A DNA stretch of 44,990 bases from Hymenopellis radicata (GCA_015501595.1 JADNRX010000420.1:1-44990); one strand, 5' to 3'. Shown: positions 10,718 to 22,112, numbered from the stretch's first letter. Numbers and translations are program-made. Notes: generated by a model from the sequence alone, not told the origin.

Positions 10718-11266
10718 CTACTTGTAATACCCCTCATAGTACGAATCCATGCTGTCATCCATATCCCTCATCTCAAAGCCACAACATACCTTCTTCATGC
10801 AAGTACGTATCGTTCTCCAGCGCTCGTCATCCCTATGATAGAGCCATCGCGGTGCGAAAAGCCCTGCCAATCGGCATCGCTGCCCAACATACACAGAGTC
10901 ACCGTGCTGGACACCCCCGGACCGCGATTCCAGCATGTCCCAGATATGGTCGTATGCAAGATCGTCGTGGCGCAAACAGCCCCGGATCCTGAGGATGCAC
11001 AGGCAGGGGAGGATCGAGAATTTTCCATCCACCACTTCCGTCATACCCAACACAAAGCTCTTGTTCAATGCACGATCTACCAGTCGGAATCTGATGACAT
11101 TCGGGGTGAGGGAGAGGAAATACAGGAGTGCCTTCGTATTATCCGTGTGGGAAGACATGTCAGATTGAATGCAGAGCTTCCTGAGTGTTCGAGTGGGTAC
11201 ACCAAAGGTGGGGAAATGCAAGAGACGGTTCTCCGTTACTGGAAGAAAGTGGAGCTTTAAGGAAAC

Positions 11267-12325
11267 TAGAGACCTCAACGACTCAAACCCGGGTCAGATC
11301 CGCGATCCATCACGCGAGTACCCGTGGCCCAAACTGCCGATCCGCGATCCTTATCTGATCCGACCCGCCACGGATTACGGATCAAGACGAGTCGGATCGC
11401 CGAGATCGCCGAGCGGGTCGAGTACTCGAGTAAACTCGAGTATTCCACACACCCAAATCTATTCATGCCCGACGAGTATCCCCGGGCAATGGCACGGGGA
11501 CACTCAGTCGTGCATGATGCAGACTGAGGGTGGTGGAGAGAGTGGGAGTGGGAGTGAGAGTGGGAGTGGTGACAGTGGAGATGGTGGTGGTAGTGGTGGA
11601 GATGGTGGTGGTAGTGGTGGAGATGATGGTGGTGGGAGTCGTCGTCATCGTCGGCTGCACTCACCTCGTCAACGTGTCAACGCGTCATCCGTCGTCGCCC
11701 CATCCATCGTCGCCCCATCCGCGTCACTCCATCCTCGTGGTCGCCCCATCCCCATCTTCACCCCATCCCCGTCGTCGTCGCCATCCAAGAGTAGTAGTCG
11801 TCGTCGTCCAAAGTCGGCGCCGTGAAGTCGTCCACCTCTGCTGCCGTCACATAGACAGCAGCAGCGGGTCCGGCACAGAGCCAAGACCAAAATGCACACC
11901 CCAGAGGCCCCCTGACAATCGTCAGAGAGGCAGTGGCGACGACCGTCGCGCACTGGGTGGTGGTGGTGGTGGTAGGTGAGAGAGAGGATAGAGATCGAGT
12001 CATCGATCAGGCGCTTACGCGTTCACTCGGGACTCGGCCCGAAGCGCCGGATCGCGAGAAATACTCGCGCACGTCTGTTCTGGGCGACGCATGGGCCCGT
12101 TTGACTTGGAAAAATTTTGTAAATTAAGTTTAAATATATACCTAAATATTCACGAGTCAACACGAGTACTCGCGACGAGTACTCGTGCCTCCAGAGCCTG
12201 ATCCGCGATCCATTACTGATCTGACCCGTCACGGGTCTATGGATCATACGGATCGGATCTCCGAGATGCCCGAGCGGATCGAGTACGGATATATCCGCGT
12301 GATCCGCTGACTCGTTGAGGTCTCT
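11267..12325. mobile_element. hAT-like non-autonomous DNA transposon, ~1.06 kb
   Basis: The left end TAGAGACCTCAACGACTC and the inverse of the right end match at 17 of 18 bases. The 8-bp sequence AAGGAAAC flanks it at 11259-11266 and 12326-12333. An 8-bp duplication and a TAGAG terminus are typical of the hAT superfamily. Both subterminal regions carry many copies of GATCCGCGATCC- and ACTCG/CGAGT-type motifs, as expected for transposase binding sites. The middle is low-complexity (see 11523-11640) and codes for nothing recognisable. No transposase gene is present, so it must be mobilised in trans. The perfect duplication and the undamaged host frame indicate recent arrival. The last base (A at 12326) is shared between terminus and duplication. 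Confidence 0.85.
11523..11640 (+). repeat. GA/GGT-rich low-complexity tract
   Basis: Runs of GTGGGAGTGG and GGTGGTGGTAGTGGTGGAGAT alternate inside the hAT-like element. They create long spurious open frames on both strands. Confidence 0.85.
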
Positions 12326-13305
12326 AAGGAAACAAGGTGAGGAGCATCCAGGTGCTCGAAAACTTCCTGCAGTGCGCCCGGCTTGGCAGTTTCCCCTTCA
12401 TGAATCGCCAACTCGTAGAGATTCGGGAGATAAAGGTCATTAACCAGGTCTCCCAGAGTCTCATCAATAGTCATCGCCAGAAACATAAGCATCGCCATCT
12501 GAGATAGCTGAAGCGCACGATTTTCATCAAAGGGCCCATGGAAATGCGCCACTGTCATTTGGTCCAAAGGAAGCGAAGAAAGTTGGAAGAGGGGGCTGTT
12601 TGGGATGCTCAATACAACCTTGTGGAGGTGCGGGGCGGACGACAAGATAGCCGCGTTGGTATCATTCCCGGACGCGACGTACTGGGCAATGAAAACCTCC
12701 CTGAGAAGCGGAAGATCGTGTCCGGAGAAGCATCGAAGCGCAGAAGAGGGCATGTCAACAAGTAACCGCTCCCAGTACTTCATACTCTCCTGCAGGACGG
12801 GGAGTGCCGGATGACTGTGAAGGTCGCTCGTGTCACTAATAAGATCGATGGACAGTGGTAGCTGTCGACGGCGCTCCATCCACAAGGACACTTTCTCTGC
12901 ACACTGTTGTGCTGCGATAGCACGTCCTGCGTGGAGTGTCACTACCAGACACGACCATAAGTTCGGAGAGTCCAGTACCTGGGCGCGCCAACGCCGACAG
13001 ACTTGGGATAGGGTCCATGGAGGTAGAAGGGAATTTAGAGAGTCCTCAATTTCTGCCATGCTCGGAGAGTCATCCCATGATGGAAGGCAGTGCTGAAAGA
13101 TCTCACCGAGGATCTCTGCCGGAAGGGAGTGGAAGGGGTGTAATAATGTGTCTGTCCGTACATGTAGCAAGTCTGGTGATTCTTTGCGTGGAGCAGACAT
13201 ATCGATGTCATAGAGGGGCGAGTTATGACAAAAAAGCTCCTCAATGCGCGTAGTCTGCTCCGGAGAAGAAAAGCATGGTGGGGTAGATGTCATGGTATGC
13301 TGCAA

Positions 13306-13668
13306 GTCGTCAAGTTACAGAATGTCATATGAGCGCGTCAAGGAATCGCTCTTGAGCCAGTTCGATGCGTACCGTCAAAGAGGCTAGGGATGTCCAGCGT
13401 GCCGACAATAGTGGTAAGTGAACAAAGAGAACGATCGTCGATCACGAGAGGCGAAATTGAAACGACCACGTGACGTGGTTCGTTCCCAAAGGGCGGACGG
13501 CCAAGACTGTAAATGACTTACTAATACTGTATACCTCTAGAATTTGACGCATAACTAGACTCTTGGTAGAATACCGTCGCTTGGACAACGTAGGATAGAA
13601 TTCAACATGAAGTCCAATCAGCCTGGTTGGTTAGAATAAATATCGCGCCCGGCTAACAAACTCTATAA
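13306..13668. other. Gap between two minus-strand F-box genes
   Basis: No coding sequence is supported. It holds the promoter of the 13305 gene and the 3' flank of the 15449 gene. A solitary TACTGTA at 13524 has no partner. Confidence 0.35.
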
Positions 13669-15449
13669 CTAGATATAGACATTGACAACACGGGAGGCAT
13701 TTTGTACGCCTTGTCTAAGTCTCCCAACACGAATGCCCTGTAGGATTTCCGCCGCTACAGACGAAATAGAGATATCAAGATCATTATCATGCTTCAGCCG
13801 TCGCAGCAGGGGAAATGTGATAGATGCAAGCGTCATTGGAAAATTGACATCTACCTTGACGTGGCTCAGAGCAGCCATCACATTACGGGACTCGTCCGCG
13901 CCCCTCCGTTCCCAAATGAAGTCATGGAAATCATAGTTCACGAAGGACGCCGAGTCGCCGTCCTCATCGTTTGATATGTTGTCAATCAAGACGGAGAACG
14001 AGCGGAGATATGGTAACATAGGATCTTCATTTCTACGAATGAGAAGATGGCTGATGACGCTATTTATGCCTGCATCGAAAGCTGTATAGAGAGAGGAAGT
14101 CCAATGAAGATACTTGAGCTCGAGTGTCGAGAGATGAGGGGAAAGACGGAGGACGTTAAAGAGCAGCTCGGAACTTGCCACCTTAAAATCCAAGATCGAG
14201 AGAGTCTGCAGTCGGCATTCAGTGCGGTTCAGGAAGCTTTGAACAGCCACGAGTGCACGATCACACTCGAAAGCGAACGGCTCATGGTACGAACGACGGT
14301 CATCATATGATATTGCACAATGTAGCGCTTGAAGGCCCGGAGTGTCGATGTGGTCGAGAATGCGGGAGTCAGAGAAGTGTAATGAGAGTAGAAAGTTCAA
14401 GTTATGGCGAACTTTGATCATCGGTGCATTAAAGCATTGCTTGTTATCGGTGACAATGTGAAGCTCTGTGAGATTCCGACAACCTTGCGGACGGTGAAGG
14501 TCAAGGTAGTCCAAGCAGTCGAATGAACTCGGTGCGATATGTGAATAGCGTTGGGTGGCCCGGTAATCGCGAAAATCCGTCAACTGGTGCAGAGGAAGCG
14601 CAATGCTACATCGGGTCTGCTCGAGTGTGACGGACGTTAAGCGAGGAGCGCGTTCGAATGCGTTATGGGTTTCCAGCTGTCCGTCAAAATCATCCCGGAT
14701 ATCGCCTCCTGCTCGTCATAATCATTGCCCATTCGCAATACCAATCGTTCTAGTCGCCCCAAATGCTCATGCACAACACGAAGAGCATGCAAGACCTGGA
14801 TTGAACAGTGGATAGAAAGATACTGCCACCGCCCCGACACGGCCGTGAGCTCGTCTAACCAAGATACACATGTATCCGACAGCGTCCACATTGATTCGCA
14901 CATCTCCAGGCGAAGGCACAGCGGAAGCGTGCCACTGAGGGAGATGGCGCGCTTCAGGAGATTAACGGAATTCGCAAGCCTCCCACAATCCTTCACATCA
15001 ATCGAGATGTGCGTCCATAAAGACGGATCCGAGAGCACGACCTGCCGCCATCGAGAGCAGACCCGAGCGAGGACCCAAGGACCTTGCCTGATACAGAGGA
15101 TGCTCGTGGATGTAAGGCCAAACCAGTAGAAGATCCGCGCCAGGACCTCCGGCGGGAAGTGATGGAAGACCGATCGTCGCATCAGGTAGCCCTTGATGTC
15201 GCGCTGTAGACAAGATCTATGGGCATGGATTGTCAAAAGAGTGGCTTGGAGGCGGGAGATTTCAGCGTCTACGGCTGAGAGGTTGGCGATTGCAGGTGTT
15301 ATGATATCCTCGGTGAACTTTGTGGCGTCGTCGGCAGATAGGGGGTCATTCGTATCGAAATATCGCGGGTAAGCGGCTTGAAAGTCGGTTGGGAATAGAA
15401 TAGAGACCATAAATGACAAGGATGTCGTTTCATGATGCATAGGGGACAT
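13669..15449 (-). CDS. F-box protein gene with a single frame break
   Basis: The ATG at 15449 begins a frame with a short helical lead (LSAVDAEISRLQATLLTIHA), then an F-box (FHHFPPEVLARIFYWFGL, then WVLARVCSRWRQVVLSDPSLW, residues about 95-150) and leucine-rich sequence to DYDEQEA near 14705. There the homology moves to the next frame (FDGQLETHNAFERAPRLTSV), which stays open to the stop at 13669, about 350 more residues with repeats such as LLRLSPHLSTLELKYL. Restoring one G in the GGG of the TCCGGGATG stretch rejoins the frames. The protein would be an SCF substrate adaptor of about 590 aa. Either a one-base sequence error or a young pseudogene. It is only distantly similar to the F-box gene beside it, so the two are not a recent tandem duplication. 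Confidence 0.75.
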
Positions 15450-16174
15450 ATGGAGTCGAATTCAAAGAGGCAAGTGCGGCCTGTCAGAATTGAAAATGAG
15501 CCTGCCCTCTTTACAGAAACAGACAGGGGCTTACCGTGCTTGACTGAGCGGAAAGCTTGGGCAGGTTTGAGAGTGTCCAAGAATACGCCTAAAACAAGCA
15601 AGACCGCCGAAGAATTTTAGAACGGCGCTTGCTTTTATAGCCGTTATTGTGGGGCGCGTCGCTCCATATGATAGAATGATTCATACATTCGCCGTGATGG
15701 CGGACTCGTGTACAGCCAAGGCCTACATTTCAGCGGTAATGGAGAAGCTGTCCTGAATGAAGAACTGAAATTCTGGGGCCTGTTTCACAGGCGCGATGAA
15801 AACTTGTAACAAACCGCGGATGAAAGCCTACCCAAAGGATAGAGAGACTCCAGAAGGACTTGCCTGGTATCATGTCCGTTAACTGTAACTTGCAATGCCG
15901 GCAGAGCAGACGGCAAGAGAGCTAGGTCAAAGGACGTGATGATGGTTCAAAGAAAGACGCTGATGGCCACGTGCTCAATTTTCATGAAACGATGAACGAG
16001 GGCCGCGTCAAATGATCTCAAATCTGCGCCTGTCTATGTCGACCATATTTCCAACGAAAGTGTACAGTAATACTCTAACTTGGACGCCTAAGACGTTGTT
16101 GTTGGGAGCTAAATACATAAGAACACCGTATGTATCCGGCAGGAGACGTATGATACGTTAATACGTGTAACAAC
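15450..16174. other. Intergenic, nothing firm
   Basis: This holds the 5' flank of the F-box gene at 15449; a possible small 5' UTR intron (GTAAGC near 15535 to CTGACAG near 15484, minus strand) can be proposed. The remainder has no supported gene. A lone AAAGTGTACAGTA near 16068-16080 resembles a MITE end without a partner. Confidence 0.35.
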
Positions 16175-18351
16175 TTATGCAAAGGAGTTTTGAGGATCGT
16201 ACACGCCTCCAAATTGCCCCATGTCCTCTACCCCCGTCTTCAACGCGGCGTGATCCCAAGTTCCTACCCTCCTGATTGTACGCAGGCCCATTGGCAGCTG
16301 AAACAACAATGGGACGCGCTCAGACCCATCAAAGCTGTCGCGAGCAAGTACCTCTGCCATTACTGGTTCTTTCGAGTCGAGTGGGTGTAATATAGTGCTC
16401 GGTGGGCAGATTGTTAGGTCGACGTGGCGTACAAGATTGCGGTCCTGAAGTCTGTGGGCGTACATGATATCATGCAAAACATAGTTCATGAATAACACAT
16501 CCCGCGAGTTGATGCTTGGTGTATGTTAGCTATGCACTACGCATCACATGAGTCTTGGAGACCTACTGTCAAGCTTTTCGTGGTAAGTATGGCATTTTTT
16601 CGCGATGGCGATGCTGCCAGTCTGACCTTTGGCATAGTTGCGAGCAATAGAATGTGACACGACAGCCGGAGCAGGTGTGGAGTGGGTATCCCCGTCTGGT
16701 ATTCAAGTTTGGACACTGGGAGTTGTGGTTAGTGCAAAAGTCGAAGTCAAAATAGGCAAGGACGCACTTCACATGAATCACAAATAGTTGGTCGGTTTCG
16801 TTCGAATACTGTAGACTTTCATTCAATTCGTCGGGCCATGTGACCTGTGACCGGTCTGACGAAATTATGGTTTCGATGAATTACCATATATGGTAATTCC
16901 CGCCGTGGCGGAGGTGCGTCGGGAGGCTGGCGGGGCCCCGCCGATGATTTTTTTGGGATTTTCGCTGTGACCACTGTGACTTTTCGTCGATTTCGGATCC
17001 TCTGTGACCCGTGACCGACGAATTGAATTAAAGTGTACAGTACCTCAGAAAGCCTAGCTAGGTCTCTGAGTTGCTTGTCGTAGACTTCCAACGCCGGAGC
17101 ACTCAATGCCTCTGAAGTGAGCAACGACCTCATTTGTCGTCTCGCGCGCATGGCAGACTTGAAGACAGAGTAATAAACCAGGTACGGAGCCGTACACGCC
17201 AGGAAGTTGCCAAGGGTGCGAAGAGATTCCACGTACGTGTCTCGCCCCGCAATAGCTGAGTACTGAAAGCAGAGGTACTGTATTCGAGCCACATTCAACA
17301 CCGCACCATGGTCGTACGCCTGTTGAACAATCGGTGCTCCGCAGATTTGAATTAATCGGGAGAGTTGCTGGTAGCCGATAAAGACGCAGTCGTAACCGAC
17401 GATGAAGAGATCGCATTTGGTACGACCAAGCACATCTGCAGACTTGACCATCCTATGGTACAGACTGGCCCGCGATGCCGTGGACATCATCTCGCATGTC
17501 CAGCGTACGAACCCTTTCCGGAGGAGGTGGATGGCGACACGTTCGTCCGGGAGAAAGATGTACATACCACGATACGACGTTCCGAGCAGGAAAGCGGGGT
17601 CCCTGAACTCTTGCTTTGTGAGCCTTGCCGCTTTGAGGCGGCTAATGGCATCGATGGTACACGATACGAATAGAGTGACAAATCTTTCCGGCTCGGCTAG
17701 GAGGGCGTCGTAAAGCTCTCGCGCATATGGAGGAAGAGAGTCGGGGTGGGCCTCCCCATGAATAACAAAACCAACCGCGCTGAAGCAATGTTCAAGGACT
17801 TTCGGGCGTGGAGTGGGTGTCAAAGAAGAAGTGGGGAACAGCAAGGGTGTAAGGACACAAGTAAGGAAGAAGGTCTTTCCCGTGCTTCGTAGTCCCTCGG
17901 GAACACGGAATGCCATGAGTTCATGGTCTTCCAGGGTACCAAGATGCACGCTTGCCAAAGTTGTGTAAACGAACTTGGCCAAGAGTTCCGAAATGTTGGC
18001 TTCAAACTCGGCGTCGCGGCCGGGGATGATGATGTCGTTGATAAAATGGGTTGTGCAAGTAACGATGTATGGCCTTATGCGGAGGATCAGAGCAGCCTTG
18101 TCGGCAGCGGACGGAAGTCCCGCATCTGAGGACAAACGCCCGGACGCGATGATGCCTATGGCCTCAAAGACTGCCACGGCAGTGTTCACTGGATCATCGG
18201 GATTGTCTGATGGTGTAGATTCCACCCAGGACGCCGTGGAACGGCTCACTCGCAGTAGAATGCCAGAGAATTGACGCCATGCGATCCGATTCCGAGGGGC
18301 GCGTCGTGCTAAATCTAAGAAGGCAGAAGTAGAGAGCCCAATGGACGACAT
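16175..18351 (-). pseudogene. MYND-finger protein gene split by a MITE
   Basis: From the ATG at 18351, 436 codons of continuous helical sequence run to 17043, where MITE A2 begins. Beyond the element, keeping one TA, the frame continues for 13 codons to ICDSCE, then a 52-nt intron (GTGCGT at 16767, branch CACTAAC, CCCAG ending at 16716). The next exon gives CPNLNTRRGYPLHTCSGC and FYCSQLCQRSDWQHRHREK, a classic MYND zinc finger. The final MYND cysteine is one base out of frame after an A6 run near 16603. A last block (NSRDVLFMNYVLHDIMYA) ends at 16175. MYND fingers mediate protein-protein contacts; such large fungal MYND proteins have no assigned role. Unspliced, the reading frame stops inside the MITE at 16819. 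See findings for the possible splicing of the MITE. Confidence 0.8.
16807..17042 (+). mobile_element. MITE A2, 236 bp, inside the MYND gene
   Basis: The termini are TACTGTAGACTTTCATTCAA and the inverse of TACTGTACACTTTAATTCAA. Inside are two inverse-oriented pairs of GTGACC motifs, the perfect 16-bp palindrome TTACCATATATGGTAA and a GC-rich centre GGCGGGGCCCCGCC. TA is the presumed target duplication. It lies antisense to its host gene's direction as defined by copy A3. Confidence 0.9.
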
Positions 18352-18764
18352 CCCTGCTTATCTTAAGTGGGGATCCTCCAGGACTTTATTCCCATAGAAG
18401 CGAGACTCACTGTGCGCTTTAGACGCCTGATGGTCAGAAACTGAAAGGAATGTGATTACATAATCGGACCTATTGCGAACACCCGGCCATTTCGGCATGG
18501 CAGGTAGCAGCCTGGTAAACCTCATATTCTTGTGGTCATTGATATGACGGTTCTATTGGCCTAGGACACACTCAGTACAAGCGTGTTAAACTCTAGTGTC
18601 CGCAGGCATCGCTCAACATCTCATGATCGCGTCTTTTTTTCCGGCGTCTCTCTTTCCTTGACCACATCTGAGTCAAGGATCATTTTCGACACTCCTTCGT
18701 AAAACTACAGAACTACAGTACAAGTAAGAACACAAGAAATTACAGATCAAACAGCGCCATTTAT

Positions 18765-19740
18765 CTACGGACAGTCATTATCAGACACAAACCATCTCCC
18801 GAATATCCCATTACGCCCCTACAGAATCTCGTAAGTAACATTTTCTCATTCAGATCTTAAAACAGCGAGAATCACGTACCGTTTCAATACAAATATCCGG
18901 ATGGTCGTAGTGCGCAAAGTTGAAGTGCGATGGCGTAGAATAGCACATATCCTCCCAGTTATCCCAAGGCGGCTGATGATTCTCAAGCTTTGCCTCGAAG
19001 ATGCGCTTGTGGTAGCCGTGACACTCCTGTACGGAACAAGATTACGATCTCGGAATACGAGGCTCAGGAAAACAAACCTTCTTGACAGGCTGATCCCAGT
19101 ACGTCCTACATGTCGGCTCATTCGTGTGTGTGATCCACTCTGCGATGATCTTGCCCTGGATATGGACCAATCAGTCCGAGATCGTCGATGGAAATGGAAA
19201 GAAGCGCACCTCATCGCGTACGCATCGCCTCGGATGGTCGTAGGTCTCTCCTCGGATGGTTATCTCGGTCTCCATGCACCATTCCAGCTCATCTACATCA
19301 GGTTGAACGGGGATGTTGGCGAGCTCGGCGGTATATCTCCTAGACTCGAAGGAGAGACAGCGATGGTCGGGCTTGAGATCGAGCCAGACAAGCCGAGAGT
19401 GCTTTCTATGCTCCTCATCCCGCCGCATAGCGTCCTGTTTAAGCCACAGATCGATGTAGAGATAGATACAGGCGATCGCGGAGAAGATCAGGAGAAAGAT
19501 CCAAAGGCAGATTTGGAAACCGTTCTTCTTTTTACGGGGGACGGCTTTGCTGACTAGTGGTAGCAGCTCATCACTGCTGTTGAACATGAGGACGTCGTTC
19601 GTGTCATGATGAAGGGGCACAGACCTGCAAATACTAGACGGGTACGATGGCGGAGGAGAAGCAGTTCCGTAGCCTGAATTGCTGGATGGCGTGTCAGCGG
19701 CATACCAGAAAAGCAAGAATTGGACTACGCCGCGCGGCAT
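18765..19740 (-). CDS. Four-exon single-pass membrane protein, 269 aa
   Basis: Exons 19740-19210, 19155-19078, 19026-18880 and 18818-18765 are all phase 0, with introns of 54, 51 and 61 nt (GTGCGC, GTTTGT, GTACGT donors; CAG, CAG, TAG acceptors). The N-terminal 95 residues are Ser/Pro-rich and end in a basic KAVPRKKKNG. A hydrophobic segment follows (ICLWIFLLIFSAIACIYLY, residues about 95-117). The C-terminal part is Cys/Trp-rich (LEWCMETEITIRGETYDHP; EPTCRTYWDQPVKK; WEDMCYSTPSHFNF; WFVSDNDCP), suggesting a disulphide-bonded domain outside the cytoplasm with the basic N-terminus inside (type II topology). It resembles conserved agaricomycete proteins of unknown function. The gene shows no break. 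Confidence 0.8.
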
Positions 19741-20131
19741 TGGTGGGAGAGAGGAGGGCTCTGCGTGAGAGACTGACGAGCGGCTTATCACGCCTTCTGC
19801 CGGGTCCCACGTTACGTACGTGAATGGGGGTTAGTACGGTCCTGGATCCTAAGACTAGGCGAAGATCTCCACCGAATATGCATGCAATGTCTTCTAGATG
19901 CCGTCCACAACCCGACCGAAAAGCCTCACCTCCATCGCGACTCCTACTTACAAACCAGTCAAGTTCCTAGCGAACATCATCCCAGATTTGCTTGTTCTCC
20001 CACCTCCCGCTCCGTTGACATTGACTTTTGCGACATAGCACACACAATGTTTTACCTCCAAGGAAGAGACACTTTTACTTCGTCTCCCAGACGCTTCCGT
20101 CGACAGGATGCGTACGCTATAAGAAAACCAA
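19741..20131. other. Gap without a supported gene
   Basis: Only short frames lie between the membrane-protein gene and the uridine phosphorylase gene. It holds the promoter of the former and the 3' flank of the latter, both transcribed on the minus strand. Confidence 0.4.
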
Positions 20132-21462
20132 TCAGAAGGGGAAACTGAAGACGAGTGGTCGACTCACGCCGTCACTCAGCTCCACCCGAATTAGAGCTTC
20201 CAAAACGCCCTGTGAAACCCGAATCATTATCAGTCACCAGTCTGGTACTATAAGAGAAAACTGCGATCACTTTTCCCGTCCATTTCTCGGTCTCCTGGAC
20301 CTGCGCTGGAGTAATGAAATCTTGAGACGTGCGAGAAGCAAAAATCATCTGTGCTGCTGCGGCACGTATGACGGTCCCAGGTGCAGCGAGAGCTCTCTGA
20401 GTCGGTGCGTGCTCACCCATGACTGGACCAGTTGCGAGCGGCGCAGAGTTGACGGCAATACGTCCTGCCGACCAACAAGCAGCCAAGTGGTAGAGATGAT
20501 GAGTTTCCATCTGTCACATTGTGAGCTTAGGCTGCGAAAGTGCGGGGAAAGGAGCGCGGTAGTTACCTCCAAGGTCGCCACATCTTCGGTGGAGTCGATA
20601 ATTTGTTGGATGAGGGTCTGATTGCAATCTGGGAAGGATGTCTGGCGTCCTTGGGATGCGTAGAAACTGTCTGCGGATGCATTTACTATCCCTGCAACGA
20701 TCTTTGTGGTGCATCCTTCGGGTTTGGCGTCGTTGAGAGCGGATTTAACGACGTCGTGGAATGTGGGGTCAGCGAATACCTGTGACAACGGATCAGTGTG
20801 GACTTAGAGAGCCAATGGAGAAGATACGACTTACCGGCTTGGATATCCAGTAAGGCTTTTCACTTGAATCGGATGCAGGTGGATTGACGAAGTTATAATC
20901 AACATTTCGCGTCACGGCAATACATGCCTTAGGTACAACGACCGTTCCAACGGGGACGTCTATGAGGCCGCCACAAGAGCCCAGCCTACGTCACAGTCAG
21001 TAGCACGTTTACCTCCGTCTATGATACGGTCGACATTACCGAATGATAAGCATATCGCCTATGAGGCATTCCCGGACCTCACGGACGAAGAAGTCCATAT
21101 TAGGCGTCCCCATCCCAATACTACAGATGGACACGGGAACGCCCTTGTATCTTCCCGTTATGGTCAGGAAGCCGCGCTCAGATGACAATTGGAACGGTTT
21201 TGGGGTGACATCTAGATGGGAAGCGATGGTGACTGCGCGAGACGGTGACCCGACAGTGATCTAACGAGCAAAGTAAACGTCCCAACGACCTTGTCATAAA
21301 CGAGAATCCTTTCTTACCAGTCTGTTGGTGACCTCACCAGGACGCAAGCCCAGATGATAGACACGCAAATCCGCAGTCCGGGGGAAATCTGCGAAGAGGG
21401 GTAAGGTATGGTGTGGATGTGTGTTATAAGTACTTGCTAGCATCAGTGAGGATGTCCTTCAT
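20132..21462 (-). CDS. Uridine phosphorylase (PNP/UDP family), seven exons
   Basis: Exons 21462-21434, 21388-21318, 21260-21040, 20985-20835, 20779-20567, 20510-20271 and 20209-20132 encode about 333 residues. The family is shown by RVYHLGLRPGEVTNR near the N-terminus, ITVGSPSRA, CSIGMGTPNMDFF, IIRLGSCGGL, VPVGTVVVPKA, SADSFYASQGRQ, TLEMETHHLYHLAACW (the conserved Glu-Met-Glu that binds ribose) and IRAAAAQMIFASRTSQDF. The enzyme converts uridine and phosphate to uracil and ribose-1-phosphate in the cytosol, for pyrimidine salvage. Introns are 45-61 nt with standard ends. The exon sum is one base too long: one extra C in the CCCCC run at the start of exon 2 (about 21380-21384) or a different first exon would explain it. 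All catalytic-looking motifs are intact, so the gene is probably functional. Confidence 0.88.
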
Positions 21463-22112
21463 TTTGTCTTCGATCGAACAATTGAATGCGAGGTGAAGGG
21501 AAGAAGGGAAGACGCGAATCAGGCGATGCCGGGTCGCGTGAACGTGCCTCGATGCCATGTGCCCGCCGATTACTGCCTGAAGTTGTATCTCGTCCCGCAG
21601 AATACTGACAGCGACTACCAGTAGGACCCTAACCGCGGGGATTCTAATAACAGAGGAAGATCCGGACAACTGGAGCTTCGTACGTCCGTATCATCGCTGT
21701 GCTTTTTGAAGCCGGAGTGGATTGATTCTGACTGTGGCCCCACCTTCTCTGCAGGCGATTATACACGCGATATCTTCGTTCTCTTCTAAAGCAGACGGGT
21801 ATGTGAATCGACCATCAACAAGACTTTGAAGTCGCGTCCTCAAAAGTAGAGTATGAGTATGAATGACCACGGTTGGTATTCGTATGCCCCTTTCGCTAGT
21901 CGATTTAGCCATATTTAGGGTGGCATGTGCTACGAGAAGGACCACGATCCTCTCAGTGATTGGACATACCTTGCTCCTGGAGATGTGGACGTTCGGAAAA
22001 TACACTGCGCTAGAATTCGCTATGCTGTAACATACTTAGTAGCACATCCACCGTTACTATTGTACTGATTCTGCAGATATCTGGCTCCCGCTCTACGAAG
22101 TAATATCTGAAT
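21463..22112. other. Gap with one uncertain ORF (21691-22005, -)
   Basis: A minus-strand frame of about 104 codons includes VDGRFTYPSALEENEDIAC and CREGGATVRINPLRLQKA, which looks protein-like, but it has no recognised family or splice partners. It may be part of a small gene between the uridine phosphorylase and the next gene. Nothing else is supported. Confidence 0.25.

Larger units (their letters stand above)
10718..13305 (-). pseudogene. F-box/LRR-type protein gene split by a hAT-like insertion
   Basis: From the ATG at 13305 the minus strand encodes an F-box (HSLPAEILGEIFQHCLPSW, then PPWTLSQVCRRWRAQVLDSP, residues about 55-115) and leucine-rich segments. At 12326 the frame runs into foreign DNA and stops at 12244. 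The C-terminal half resumes at 11258 (HLVSLKLHFLPVTENRLLHF is in frame with it) and ends with APRWLYHRDDERWRTIR before the stop at 10718. Deleting 11259-12325 joins 980 and 541 nt into 507 codons without a stop, so the coding sequence was intact before insertion. F-box proteins recruit substrates to SCF ubiquitin ligases; the C-terminal repeats would bind the substrate. The gene at 24591 is a clear paralogue (PPWTLSQVCGRWRR; VPQWLYDRDDDRWRAIRR). A truncated F-box protein may still be made. Confidence 0.85.

Noticed and set aside
11169..11979. Long Ser/Gly- and Val-rich ORFs on the plus strand
   Set aside because: They lie inside the low-complexity core of the hAT-like element and exist in several frames at once.
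13514..13540. TACTGTA near 13524
   Set aside because: Isolated heptamer, without TTTC context or an opposite end.
16061..16085. AAAGTGTACAGTA resembling an A-type MITE end
   Set aside because: No matching TACTGTA terminus or internal blocks within 300 bp; at most a solo end.
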